Part shown: piece after piece, positions 8,684 through 16,823 of the stretch
How positions within the stretch are numbered: position 1 is the first letter of the stretch
How the letters are laid out: the number at the start of each line of letters is the position of its first letter
Assembly: GCA_038522635.1 (NCBI GenBank)
Contig: JBCBJZ010000010.1
Span: forward strand, 1-43,189
DNA length: 43,189 bases
Origin: JBCBJZ01 sp038522635
Lineage (GTDB): Bacteria; Pseudomonadota; Alphaproteobacteria; Rhizobiales; Hyphomicrobiaceae
Reading direction: 5' to 3'
Notes under the pieces: generated by a model
What the model was told of the DNA's origin: nothing
The model's input: only the letters and a program-made list of their open reading frames with translations
The model's database searches: none
Program-made: the position numbers and the translations under genes

Positions 8684-9861
8684 GATGGCGCCCTCGCGCG
8701 CTCGGCCTGCGCCAGACCTTGCTGGACACCTGAAGAGGGGAACAACAAGCACGCATCGCCGAAGGAATAGAACCGATACCGTGCCGCCATCGCGTGGGCG
8801 TAGGCATGCTGCATCGTCTCCAGACCTGCAAAGGCGCTCACGAGCATGAACAGCGTGGAACGCGGCAAGTGGAAGTTGGTCATGAAGGCATCCACCACGC
8901 GAAAGCGATAGCCGGGCTTGATGAAGAGCGCAGTCGGACCCTCAAAGGCACGCAACACGCCGGCCGCATCGCTCGCCGTTTCCAAAGAGCGCAGAGCGGT
9001 CGACCCGACGGCGACGACCCGTCCTCCCCGCGCGCGCACGTCATTCAAGGCGTCGCATGTCGTTTGGCTGACCTGCGCCCACTCGGGCTGCATGCTGTGA
9101 TCCTCGACATCGTCGGCCGTGACCGGCAGGAACGTGCCCGCACCCACGTGCAGCGTCAGAAAATGGCATGCGATGTCGCGGGCCTTGAGCGCATCGAACA
9201 GGCGCGGCGTGAAGTGGAGCCCCGCAGTGGGTGCTGCCACGGAACCATCGTGACGTGCGTAGACGGTCTGGTAGCGCGTCGCATCCTCATCGCGCGCTGC
9301 GCGGCGGTTGGCAATGTAGGGTGGTAGTGGCATCGCACCGGTCACCCGCAGGCGCGCATCAAGGGCATCGCCGGATACATCGAAAGCCAACGTCAGGGCG
9401 CCGCCCTCGCCCTTGGAGTCGACGCGGGCGGTCAGACCCGGCGCGCCGGTCGGATCATCATCGGCGAAGACCAGCATGTCGCCCGCCTCCAGCTTGCGCG
9501 CAGGCCGCGCGAAGGCGCGCCATCGCTTGGCATCAACACGCTCGTAGAGATTGAGCCGGATGCGGGGACCTGGTGTGCTCATATCAGCGGGTTGGTCGGC
9601 GCTGGTCTGGCTCGGCGGCGCGCCTCGGTGGCGACGGCCTTCAAGGGCTGTTGGCAACACGCGGGTATCGTTGAAGACGAGCGCGTCCCCCGGCTGCAAC
9701 CACCGCGGCAACGCGAGCACGGTGTCGTCTTCGAAGGCTGCGTCCGCGTCCGGCGTGCGACCCGGCGTCACGACCAACAGGCGCGAGGCATCGCGCGGCA
9801 CGGCCGGCTCAAGCGCGATCAACGCTTCAGGCAATTCGAAATCGAAGCTGTTCGTTTTCAT
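8680..9861 (-). CDS. queA: S-adenosylmethionine:tRNA ribosyltransferase-isomerase QueA
   Basis: A 393-residue enzyme that moves the ribosyl part of SAM onto preQ1 in tRNA to form epoxyqueuosine. Family features seen: FDFELPEALIALEPA at the N-terminus, GDALVFNDTRVLPT, PPYI, YQTVYA, SVAAPTAGLHFT, HVGAGTF, TNFHLPRSTLFMLVSAF and the C-terminal RYRFYSFGDACLL. Length and end points fit the family, and there is a modest family-typical insertion around residues 78-98. It overlaps tgt by 4 bp and forms a two-gene queuosine operon with it. A family A repeat fills the space upstream, so its promoter must lie close to or inside the repeat. Confidence 0.95.
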
Positions 9862-9888
9862 CGCGCCCTCTGTGGGCGATTGCGCTGC

Positions 9889-10023
9889 ATCATCGGGCGG
9901 TCCATCGGGCTCACCCTAAGTCGACCAAAGATCATCAAATCTCAAGGGCAGAGCAACTTCGGGCACAAAAGCGAGGCGTTAAGTGTTTGAGCCGGTGGTT
10001 CGCACTTTGCGCCCGTTGCTCTA
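9889..10023 (-). repeat. Palindromic repeat, family A, copy 2
   Basis: In inverted orientation relative to copy 1. The minus strand reads AGAGCAACGGGCGCAAAGTG, then CACCGGCTCAAACACTTAA, then a GCCCGAAGTTGCTCT arm, followed by a TTGATGATCTTTGG block and CGCCCGATGATG at the far end. Both hairpin arms are kept, with scattered differences from copy 1. It spans the gap between queA and the upstream lipoprotein gene and supplies the TAG stop of the latter. Confidence 0.8.
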
Positions 10024-10500
10024 ACGGCGTCCGCAACGCCTCGCCCACTCCTTGCGCAAGCCGCGCGCGACCTCGCCCGCAAGGATCTTGCCGCGCGAAA
10101 TTTGTGCCGGCGTGAGATCGCGTCCGCGCGCAAGGACGCGCGGCGCCCGCTCCGCTTCCGCCCGCGCAACCTTGAGTTCCGGACAGGTCAACTCGCGCTG
10201 CCGCGCTTGTAGCGCAAACAAGCGGACGCCCGACGCATAAGCGCGAGGGCTTGCCGCCTCATGGACCCAGCGGCGATCGCGGCTGCGTTTGAGCGTTTCG
10301 AGTGTGCGCACCCGGCGGCGCACGCACGTGGGCGAATCATCGACGCAATCGAGACCCGCGCGGGTGTCGAGTTGCGGCGGTTTGGGCGGTGTGCACGAAG
10401 CGGCGGCGATCGCAAACATGAAAGCGCTCGTGAGCCTACAGAGCGCGACTGTACAGTCGTTGCCCCCGCGCACCCCGAAGCTTTGCCAGCGCTTGCTCAC
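10021..10500 (-). CDS. Predicted lipoprotein of unknown function
   Basis: A 159-residue protein from a GTG start at 10500, chosen because a purine-rich stretch (GGGGGCGAAAG) precedes it and the hydrophobic segment then sits correctly. LTSAFMFAIAAASC looks like a lipoprotein signal with lipobox AASC. The mature part is arginine- and alanine-rich, with four further cysteines (DCVDDSPTC, LTCPE and RRCGRR) and predicted helical stretches. No known domain was recognised. It is upstream of queA-tgt on the same strand, separated only by a palindromic repeat into which its TAG stop falls. Codon use looks like its neighbours. That it is a real gene is likely but not certain. Confidence 0.6.
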   Translation of the reverse strand: MSKRWQSFGVRGGNDCTVALCRLTSAFMFAIAAASCTPPKPPQLDTRAGLDCVDDSPTCVRRRVRTLETLKRSRDRRWVHEAASPRAYASGVRLFALQARQRELTCPELKVARAEAERAPRVLARGRDLTPAQISRGKILAGEVARGLRKEWARRCGRR

Positions 10501-10847
10501 CTTTCGCCCCCTCGCCCCGTCAGCATGGCCAGCGCGGTTCGCCCGCGCAGCCCGCGCGCCGTCCAACCTGTCTGCCACGCTGCCCGCACGACACCCTTAT
10601 GACAGAGAGTAAGGCGGCAACGCGGCAGTTATCCCCACGCGCGAAGTCGACGCTCGCAGTGCGCTCAGGGCGGCGCACGCCGGCCACACCGCTCGATCGT
10701 CGGATCGAGGGTGGACGCACCCTCAAGCCATGCGCTTCAATGCGGCCATCTCGTTTCGGCCAATCGCTAAGCTGAAGCCGCTCGGCGACAGGCTGCGATC
10801 GGCCCTCCCTCACGCACGTACGTTTCCCTGCAGAAAGGACTCAAGCC
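10501..10847. other. Divergent intergenic region
   Basis: It separates the lipoprotein gene (minus) from the quinone oxidoreductase gene (plus) and should carry both promoters. One lone 9-mer, TTATCCCCA near 10628, differs by one base from a DnaA box. The frame 10520-10813 on the minus strand has no domain or start signal and is probably not coding. Confidence 0.4.
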
Positions 10848-11822
10848 ATGGCGCACGCCATCCAAGTGCATGAAGTCGGCGGACCCGACGTTCTCGCCTA
10901 CGAAGAGGTAACCCTCGGCGCGCCCGGCCCCGGCGAAGTTAAACTGCGTCAACACGCCATCGGCCTCAACTACATCGACGTCTACTTCCGCACCGGCCTT
11001 TATCCGCAGCCCTCCACACCGTTCGTTCCGGGGATGGAAGGTGCGGGCGAAGTGATCGAAGTCGGTGAAGGCGTCAGCATCCTCAGCGTCGGTGATCGCG
11101 TGGCCTACGCCGGCACGCCTGGCGCTTACGCAAGCGAGCGGCTGATCCCGGCTGAGAAGGTCGTCAAACTGCCTGACACGATCAGCTATGAAACTGCGGC
11201 CGGCATGATGCTGCAGGGCATGACGGTGCGGTACCTGCTGCGCAAAACGTTTGACGTGGGCCCGGGGACCACGTGCCTGTTCCATGCGGCAGCAGGCGGC
11301 GTGGGCCTGATCGCCTGCCAGTGGGCTCGCCATCTCGGCGCCACGTTGATCGGTACGGCGGGAAACGCTGAAAAATGTGCGCTCGCCGCTGAGCATGGCG
11401 CGAGCCATGTCATCAATTACCGCGATGAAGATTTCGTCGAGCGGGTGAATGCGATCACGGACGGTGCCAAGTGCGATGTCGTCTACGATTCCATCGGCGC
11501 CGATACCTACCCCCACTCGCTCGACTGTTTGAAGCCGTTTGGGCTGTTCGTAACGTTCGGGAACGCGTCGGGCCCCATCACCGATTTCAACGTCGGGCTG
11601 CTTGCGCAAAAGGGTTCGCTGTTCATGACCCGCCCGACGCTGATGACCTACACGGCCAGACGCGAGGATCTTGTTGAGACCGCGCAGGACCTGTTCGACG
11701 TGGTCGCCAGCGGGGCGGTCAAGATCAACGTCAACCACACCTATCGGCTCAGCGATGCGGCCCAGGCGCACCGCGACCTTGAGGCCCGCAAGACCACGGG
11801 CTCGGTGATCTTCACACCTTGA
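10848..11822 (+). CDS. qor: NADPH:quinone oxidoreductase, zeta-crystallin family
   Basis: A 324-residue medium-chain dehydrogenase/reductase of the zinc-free quinone reductase type. Seen: GLNYIDVYFRTGLYP (residues about 40-54), PFVPGMEGAGEV, and the nucleotide-binding segment LFHAAAGGVGLIACQWA with its A-x-x-G-x-x-G turn near residues 145-161. The C-terminal ATGSVIFTP-like end is HRDLEARKTTGSVIFTP. The enzyme reduces quinones with NADPH in the cytosol and limits redox cycling. An AAAGGA motif upstream of ATG 10848 supports the start, and the length is standard. It converges on the dehydratase gene with only 9 nt between stop codons. Confidence 0.93.
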   Translation: MAHAIQVHEVGGPDVLAYEEVTLGAPGPGEVKLRQHAIGLNYIDVYFRTGLYPQPSTPFVPGMEGAGEVIEVGEGVSILSVGDRVAYAGTPGAYASERLIPAEKVVKLPDTISYETAAGMMLQGMTVRYLLRKTFDVGPGTTCLFHAAAGGVGLIACQWARHLGATLIGTAGNAEKCALAAEHGASHVINYRDEDFVERVNAITDGAKCDVVYDSIGADTYPHSLDCLKPFGLFVTFGNASGPITDFNVGLLAQKGSLFMTRPTLMTYTARREDLVETAQDLFDVVASGAVKINVNHTYRLSDAAQAHRDLEARKTTGSVIFTP

Positions 11823-11831
11823 CCCTGCAAG

Positions 11832-13670
11832 CTAACCCCGGTGGCCGCCATCGACCTTCGCGGTCGGTGGCGATCCGGCGGGCAGGCAAAAATCGAAGTC
11901 GCAGCCAAGCGGCGCCTGCAGCACGTGCTCACGAAACAGCCGGTCATAGCCGCGATGGTTGCCCGATGAGCACGCCGTTAAGGCCGCCCGCCGCGCATCC
12001 AGCGTCGCCTCATCGACCAGCAAATCGAGGCGGCGCTCTTTAACCGACAGGCGGATGCGGTCGCCATCACGCACCAACGCGATGGGGCCGCCCGCCCCGG
12101 TATCGGGCGCCACATGCAGGATGATCGTACCGTAAGCAGTGCCGCTCATGCGGGCGTCTGACAGGCGGATCATGTCCTTAACGCCGGCTGCCAGCAGTTT
12201 CTTCGGTATGGGCAAGAAGCCCGCTTCGGGCATGCCGTGATCGGAGCGCGGCCCTGCGTTCTGCAGCACCAAGATGTCGTCGGCCGTCACGTCCAGATCG
12301 GGGTTGTCAAGCCGTGCGGCCATGTCGTCAAGCGAGGTGAAGACCACCGCGCGCGCTTCGCGTTCGAATAGGGCAGGCGTCGCCGCGGAGCGTTTGATGA
12401 TCGCACCTTCAGGCGCGAGAGAGCCGAACAGCGCCACCAACCCTCCCTCAGGTTCAAACGGCGTCGCGCGCGCTGCGATCACGGCCCGGTCGACGTAGGC
12501 CTTTTCTTCGCCGGCCAGGCGTTCAGCCAACGTCTCCCCCGTGACGCTCAGGCAATCGGCGTGCAACACGTCCTTCAATTCCCGCAGCACCGCACCGATG
12601 CCCCCGGCTGCGAAAAAGTCCTCCATGTAATGCGTGTCACCGACGGGTTTCACCGCGGCCAGAACGGGCGTGCTGTCTGACCACGTGTTGAAGGCGGCGA
12701 GATCGAGGTTCAGCCCCGCGCGCCCGGCGATCGCGGCCAGGTGGATGACACCATTGGTCGAGCCGCCAAGCGCCAGCAACACGCGCGCGGCATTCTCGAT
12801 CGATGCCTGGTTGATGATTTTGTCCGGCGTCAGATCGGAGCGTGCAAGCGCGACAGCCCGCGCGCCCGTCGCCTCGGCCGCCCGCAACCGGTCCGCGTGC
12901 ACAGCCGGGATCGCCGCGGTGCCCGGCAACGTCATCCCCAAGGCTTCAGCGATCGCCGCCATCGTGCTCGCCGTCCCCATCACAGCGCAAGTCCCCGCCG
13001 TGGTCACCAGCCGGCTCTCGACCGCCTCGATTTGCGCATCATCGAGCGTGCCGGCGCGGTAACGCGTCCAGAACTTGCGGCAGTCGGTGCAGGCGCCCAC
13101 GCGGTGCTCTTCGTAGCGCGATGTCATCTGCGGCCCGCCGATCAGTTGGATCGCCGGCTTGCCTGCGCTGATCGCCCCCATCAGTTGCGCGGGCACCGTC
13201 TTGTCGCATCCCCCCATCAGGACGACCGCATCCATGGGCTGGGCGCGGATCATCTCTTCGGTGTCCATCGCCATCAGGTTGCGGAACTTCATCGAATTGG
13301 GCGCGAGCGTGCTCTCGTGCAACGAAATGGTCGGAAACTCGAGCGCCAACCCACCGGCAGCCGCGATCCCGCGTTTGACCGCATCGAGCAGTTCGGGGAA
13401 GTGGCGATGGCACGGGTTGAAGCGCGAGTGGGTGTAGGCGATGCCCACCACCGGGCGGGCGAGTTCATCGCCGCTATAGCCCATCGATTTTGCGAAGGCG
13501 CGGCGCATGTAGATCGAGAAGTCGCGGTCGCCGTAGGTCTGGAGATCGCGCAAGAAGCCGCGCTCCGGGGCGGCGGTTTCGCGCGACGGCGATACGGCTT
13601 CAGGTTTCGCGCCTGGTTTCGCGCCAGCACCATTGTTGTCGTGATCTTGCCCCGTCTGATCTTGGCCCAT
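11832..13670 (-). CDS. IlvD/Edd-family dehydratase, probably sugar-acid type
   Basis: A 612-residue iron-sulfur dehydratase. Cysteines expected to bind the cluster are in FNPCHRH, MGGCDKT and TAGTCAVMGTAST. Other family signs are APNSMKF, LALGGSTNG, LQNAGPRSDHGMPE and RLSDARMSG. The family holds dihydroxy-acid dehydratase (IlvD), phosphogluconate dehydratase and pentonate dehydratases. The FNPCH and VGACTDCRKFW segments look closer to the pentonate/L-arabonate-type enzymes as I remember them, so ilvD is not assigned. An N-terminal extension of about 40 polar residues (GQDQTGQDHDNNGAG) precedes the conserved part. ATG 13670 has GGGGG seven bases upstream. The stand-alone position, not in a branched-chain or sugar operon, leaves the substrate open. 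Confidence 0.85.
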   Translation of the reverse strand: MGQDQTGQDHDNNGAGAKPGAKPEAVSPSRETAAPERGFLRDLQTYGDRDFSIYMRRAFAKSMGYSGDELARPVVGIAYTHSRFNPCHRHFPELLDAVKRGIAAAGGLALEFPTISLHESTLAPNSMKFRNLMAMDTEEMIRAQPMDAVVLMGGCDKTVPAQLMGAISAGKPAIQLIGGPQMTSRYEEHRVGACTDCRKFWTRYRAGTLDDAQIEAVESRLVTTAGTCAVMGTASTMAAIAEALGMTLPGTAAIPAVHADRLRAAEATGARAVALARSDLTPDKIINQASIENAARVLLALGGSTNGVIHLAAIAGRAGLNLDLAAFNTWSDSTPVLAAVKPVGDTHYMEDFFAAGGIGAVLRELKDVLHADCLSVTGETLAERLAGEEKAYVDRAVIAARATPFEPEGGLVALFGSLAPEGAIIKRSAATPALFEREARAVVFTSLDDMAARLDNPDLDVTADDILVLQNAGPRSDHGMPEAGFLPIPKKLLAAGVKDMIRLSDARMSGTAYGTIILHVAPDTGAGGPIALVRDGDRIRLSVKERRLDLLVDEATLDARRAALTACSSGNHRGYDRLFREHVLQAPLGCDFDFCLPAGSPPTAKVDGGHRG

Positions 13671-13859
13671 GGCCGTGCCCCCTGTGTCCGTGAGTGCGTG
13701 CGCTGCTGGACCGTTTTGCCAGCAGCGTCCCTATCGCTTCGCGCCATGATTAACGCTTCATCAACGCCCGCACCGCAAGCCTATCATCAGGTGCCCTGCG
13801 CCGCGTGACCGGTAGGACTTGTCTGGGCCGGTACTGGGCAAACCGCATGGGTGAGATCG

Positions 13860-14420
13860 ATGGCAGCGCACGCGAAACGCAAAGGCTCGCTTCAAGCGGT
13901 TGCGAATGACACCGGACGCACGGCCTACTGCGGCCCCTATGTCGTCTCCGCCATCACCGGCTACGCGATCAGCGCGTGCGAAGCTGCCATCCAGCGCTAC
14001 CGCCAGGAGCAAGCGGCGAACCAGGTTACATCCACGCAAGGACATGATGGTTCAGACGTGATCGGTTCGACGGCGGAAGGTGCGACCCAAGGTGGCGGTG
14101 GCGTTGTGGGCACGCACGCCGATGAGGTCGCCGCAGCGTTGGCTTCATTCGGCTACGCCATGACGTTGCGTGAAGACTTCCAGCATTTGCCGCGACGCGA
14201 GCGACCGAGCCTCTGGGGCTGGATGCAGAAACCGCGCAACGCCTGGAGCTATTACGTCCTCGCCATTCACAAAGGCAAAGAAGGACATTGGATCGGCATT
14301 AAAGGTGTGAAGCTGTGCGATACCTTCACGCAAGGGTCCTGGACGTTTGTCTGCGATGGCCCGCATAAGGGCGCACGCATCATGGAAGTTTTCGAAGTCA
14401 AAAGAGCGCTGACGCTTTGA
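13860..14420 (+). CDS. Putative papain-fold cysteine peptidase-like protein
   Basis: A 186-residue protein without a signal peptide. The early motif TAYCGPYVVSAITG puts Cys24 at the start of a helix, as in papain-fold and C39-type peptidases. KEGHWIGIKG places His143 on a predicted strand, followed by LCDTFTQG with Asp154, so a Cys-His-Asp arrangement is plausible. Residues 55-85 are a polar, glycine-rich loop (EGATQGGGGVVGTHADEV). I do not recognise an exact family; similar architectures are seen in phage- and plasmid-borne proteins, which is a memory rather than a match. GGTGAG lies 5 nt before ATG 13860; a GTG at 13851 is the alternative. Isolated between the dehydratase and a tiny secreted protein. 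Confidence 0.55.
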   Translation: MAAHAKRKGSLQAVANDTGRTAYCGPYVVSAITGYAISACEAAIQRYRQEQAANQVTSTQGHDGSDVIGSTAEGATQGGGGVVGTHADEVAAALASFGYAMTLREDFQHLPRRERPSLWGWMQKPRNAWSYYVLAIHKGKEGHWIGIKGVKLCDTFTQGSWTFVCDGPHKGARIMEVFEVKRALTL

Positions 14421-14492
14421 CGTCACCCGCTGCACGGGATGCGCAAGTGTCGCGCATGTGTCTGCAGGACCGCGCAGCTTCTTGAAAAACGC

Positions 14493-14672
14493 TTAGCTGA
14501 TCGGCTTGGCAGGATCGGGGACGCACATTTCCTGTTCGTCTGAGAAGATCTCACCTTTCGGGCAATCGATATCACAGGCGCACGCGAACGCGGTGCCCGC
14601 GGCGAACAGCCAGACAACGGTCGCAACCGTCAATCGCAAGCTCATTGTTCCCGATTTGAGCATAGCCAACAT
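14493..14672 (-). CDS. Tiny secreted cysteine-rich protein
   Basis: A 59-residue protein. ATG 14672 is chosen because a near-perfect AGGAGG sits 6 nt upstream (GAGGAGGTTAGCCATG). A later ATG at 14645 gives 50 residues but lacks such a site. Residues 10-29 form a signal peptide (SLRLTVATVVWLFAAGTAFA), leaving a mature peptide of about 30 residues with four cysteines (ACACDIDCPKGEIFSDEQEM, then CV). The acidic mature chain, pattern C-x-C-x3-C-x12-C, suggests one or two disulfides or metal binding in the periplasm. No family recognised. The gene is convergent with the peptidase-like gene. Confidence 0.65.
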   Translation of the reverse strand: MLAMLKSGTMSLRLTVATVVWLFAAGTAFACACDIDCPKGEIFSDEQEMCVPDPAKPIS

Positions 14673-14843
14673 GGCTAACCTCCTCATTTTGAACAAAAAT
14701 ATGGGATGGCCTCCACGAAGGTCGGGGGAGATAGATTTCGAAGCCTTCCTCAAATCTAAAAAGTCGGCGCGCTCATGTCCACGGCATGAGGCGTCGCAGG
14801 CGGCGGCAAACAGGGGTTTATGGGTCAACCGCTTGAGGACACG

Positions 14844-15542
14844 ATGCAACACATCGTCATCACGGGAACGGGACGGGCTGGCACCACCGTGCTGGTGCAA
14901 TGCTTTACAGCGCTGGGAATGGATACCGGCTTCACCGCTGACGACGCCGAGAAACTTGATCCGGTGGCACGTGCAGGTCTGGAACTGAAGCTCAAAACAC
15001 ACCCCGAGCACGAGGTCATCAAGGCGCCAGCGCAAGCCGATCGTATCGCGGCCTTTTTGGCGCATGAGACCATCGACGTTGAAGCGGCGATTATTCCCGT
15101 GCGCGATCTCTTTTCCGCCGCGGAAAGCCGGCGCCATGTTTATCGCACGGCCAAAGCGTTAAACCGCAATCCGCTGCGCCAGCCTGGCGGCCTTTGGAAA
15201 ACAAAGAACCCGGCTGAGCAAGAAGAGAAGCTGGCCCTACAGTTCTACGGCTGCTTGCAACCCTTCGTTGCAAAGGGGATTCCGGTGCATTTGCTCGACT
15301 TTCCCCGTTTCACGCTCGATGCCGCCTACCTTCACCACGCGCTGCGCCCCGTGTTTGCGCGTCGGGGGATCAGCGAAGACGATGTCGCCGCGGCGCTGCG
15401 GGACGTGGTGAAACCCGATCTGATCAACGATTTCCAGGCGCGCAGGACAGCGTCAGCCGCTGCAGAGACCTCGCCGGCGTCGCACACTGGTGCGCCTTGG
15501 CAGCGATGGGGTGATAGCCTCAAGGCGCTCAGGTTCTTCTAA
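14844..15542 (+). CDS. Sulfotransferase-like P-loop protein
   Basis: A 232-residue protein that opens MQHIVITGTGRAGTTVLVQC. The glycine-rich loop GTGRAGTT followed by a helix is the 5'-phosphosulfate-binding loop pattern of sulfotransferase-like proteins. A middle VRDLFSAAESR segment may correspond to the 3'-phosphate-binding region of that fold. The tail (residues 200-232) is low complexity. Its acceptor is unknown and no PAPS-synthesis gene is nearby, so activity is uncertain. ATG 14844 with GAGGA five bases upstream is preferred; an ATG at 14820 with AGGGG is an alternative that adds eight residues. It converges on a small membrane-protein gene. Confidence 0.6.
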   Translation: MQHIVITGTGRAGTTVLVQCFTALGMDTGFTADDAEKLDPVARAGLELKLKTHPEHEVIKAPAQADRIAAFLAHETIDVEAAIIPVRDLFSAAESRRHVYRTAKALNRNPLRQPGGLWKTKNPAEQEEKLALQFYGCLQPFVAKGIPVHLLDFPRFTLDAAYLHHALRPVFARRGISEDDVAAALRDVVKPDLINDFQARRTASAAAETSPASHTGAPWQRWGDSLKALRFF

Positions 15543-15598
15543 CCTGACGCCGCGGCTGACGGATGGGCCTCGTTTCTTCGCGAAGTGCCAAACGTGGG

Positions 15599-15964
15599 TT
15601 AGCAACCGGTACTTGGTGCACCGCTGTCCTTTGCGGCCGGCCAAACGCAGCGAACCAGCCACGGCCCTACCGCAAAGATGACCGACAGGACGGGCACGGC
15701 AAGCACCGAAAAGAACATCGCGTAAACCAGATAGCCGTGCAGGGTCTGGTTCAAGTCCCGCGTCATCCAAAGCAAGATGACGAACAGGCCGGCATGCCAT
15801 ACGAGCGCGGCCTTCAGCACCGCCCGCCACCGCCCCAAAGTCACGAGCAGCCCGAGCAACAAGGGAATACCTAAGAAGAGCCCGATGAAAAACGCTTCAG
15901 CGCTGGACGTCAGCAGCGGTTTGAAGAGATTGATCAGCGTATTGTAAAAGTCCGGCACGGGCAT
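15599..15964 (-). CDS. Small integral membrane protein
   Basis: A 121-residue protein with three hydrophobic segments, about residues 23-43 (AFFIGLFLGIPLLLGLLVTL), 50-66 (KAALVWHAGLFVILLWM) and 77-104 (GYLVYAMFFSVLAVPVLSVI and on). The N-terminus is amphipathic (DFYNTLINLFKPLL). No conserved motif was recognised. The ATG at 15964 immediately precedes this helix. It converges on the sulfotransferase-like gene and is divergent from the cyclase gene, so it is probably a single-gene unit. Function unknown. Confidence 0.55.
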   Translation of the reverse strand: MPVPDFYNTLINLFKPLLTSSAEAFFIGLFLGIPLLLGLLVTLGRWRAVLKAALVWHAGLFVILLWMTRDLNQTLHGYLVYAMFFSVLAVPVLSVIFAVGPWLVRCVWPAAKDSGAPSTGC

Positions 15965-16076
15965 TCACTGGCTGTTGTGGTTCTCTCGCACCGTCTGAGC
16001 TTAGCACTGCAGCGTTGCGGTCAGCCTAATGGCGCGTGCGCGCCCGTTGCTCTTCACGACCTTTGCGGAGTGCCCC

Positions 16077-16760
16077 ATGCGCGTGATCGATCTATCCCAC
16101 ACCCTCACCGCCGACCACCCGCGTTGGAAACCCGGCATCGCGATCAAAGGCGACGTTAGCGCGGGCGATCTGTTCCAGGTGACCACGCTCACCACCTCCT
16201 GCCACGCCTTCACGCACGTGGACGCCGGCCGTCATTTCTTTGCCGGCGCAGCGACGATCGAAGCAACGCCCCTTGAGGTCGTGGTCGGCCCCTGCAGCGT
16301 GATCGATTTGCGCGACGTCGAAGCCAACCAGGAGATCGGCCCTGAACTGCTGGCGGCCCGGTTTGAGGACTGGCGGGAGGGCGATTTCGCGCTGCTCTGC
16401 ACGGGCTGGGATCGCCATCGCGCGATCGATGATCTGAACTTCTGGCGGGATGCGCCCTACCTGAGCCGCGCGGCGGCGGTCTGGCTGCGCGAGCGCGGCA
16501 TCACCACGATCGCTTACGATTTCCCGCAGGATTACGTGATCCGCCTGCTGCTCGACGGCGAAGTGCGGCCCGGCCCCGAACACGTGACGCATGATGTGCT
16601 GCTGCGCGCCGGCGTGACCATGATCGAGTACGTCTGCAACGCGCACACCATCGCCGCGCCACGCGTGCTTTTGTCGGCCGCACCGTTGAAGGTCGACGGT
16701 GGTGATGGTGCGCCAGCGCGTGTCTACGCCCTGGAAGGCCCGTTGCCATCATTGGTTTGA
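16077..16760 (+). CDS. Cyclase-family (KynB-like) metal-dependent hydrolase
   Basis: A 227-residue protein of the Pfam cyclase/arylformamidase family. The opening MRVIDLSHTLTADHP and the segment HAFTHVDAGRH (His43, His47, Asp49, His53) form the metal-binding signature H-x-x-T-H-x-D-x3-H. The last part, TMIEYVCNAHTI (residues 180-191), matches the second conserved block. Family members hydrolyse N-formylkynurenine, isatin or related amides and lactams. No kynurenine genes adjoin, so the substrate is open. GGAG seven bases before ATG 16077 supports this start over 16029, whose extra 16 residues precede the conserved N-terminus. Confidence 0.85.
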   Translation: MRVIDLSHTLTADHPRWKPGIAIKGDVSAGDLFQVTTLTTSCHAFTHVDAGRHFFAGAATIEATPLEVVVGPCSVIDLRDVEANQEIGPELLAARFEDWREGDFALLCTGWDRHRAIDDLNFWRDAPYLSRAAAVWLRERGITTIAYDFPQDYVIRLLLDGEVRPGPEHVTHDVLLRAGVTMIEYVCNAHTIAAPRVLLSAAPLKVDGGDGAPARVYALEGPLPSLV

Positions 16761-16823
16761 GGAATGCAGCCCTTGGACGCCCGAGCGCGCTTAAACTTCG
16801 CGCGGGCGGTGTTCGATCGTCGT

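Noticed and set aside
10767..11771. 334-codon minus-strand frame opposite the quinone oxidoreductase gene
   Set aside because: It mirrors a clearly recognised gene, has no recognisable domain and no plausible start signal.
11832..13670. Assigning ilvD (branched-chain amino acid synthesis)
   Set aside because: Family membership is certain but sub-family is not, and no ilv genes adjoin. The sequence looks closer to sugar-acid dehydratases.
12741..13808. 355-codon plus-strand frame opposite the IlvD/Edd dehydratase
   Set aside because: It is antisense to a conserved enzyme and its translation is histidine- and arginine-rich without family features.
16036..16052. GCGCCCGTTGCTCT resembling the end of repeat family A
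   Set aside because: Only about 14 bases match and no hairpin partner arm was found nearby, so it was not listed as a repeat copy.
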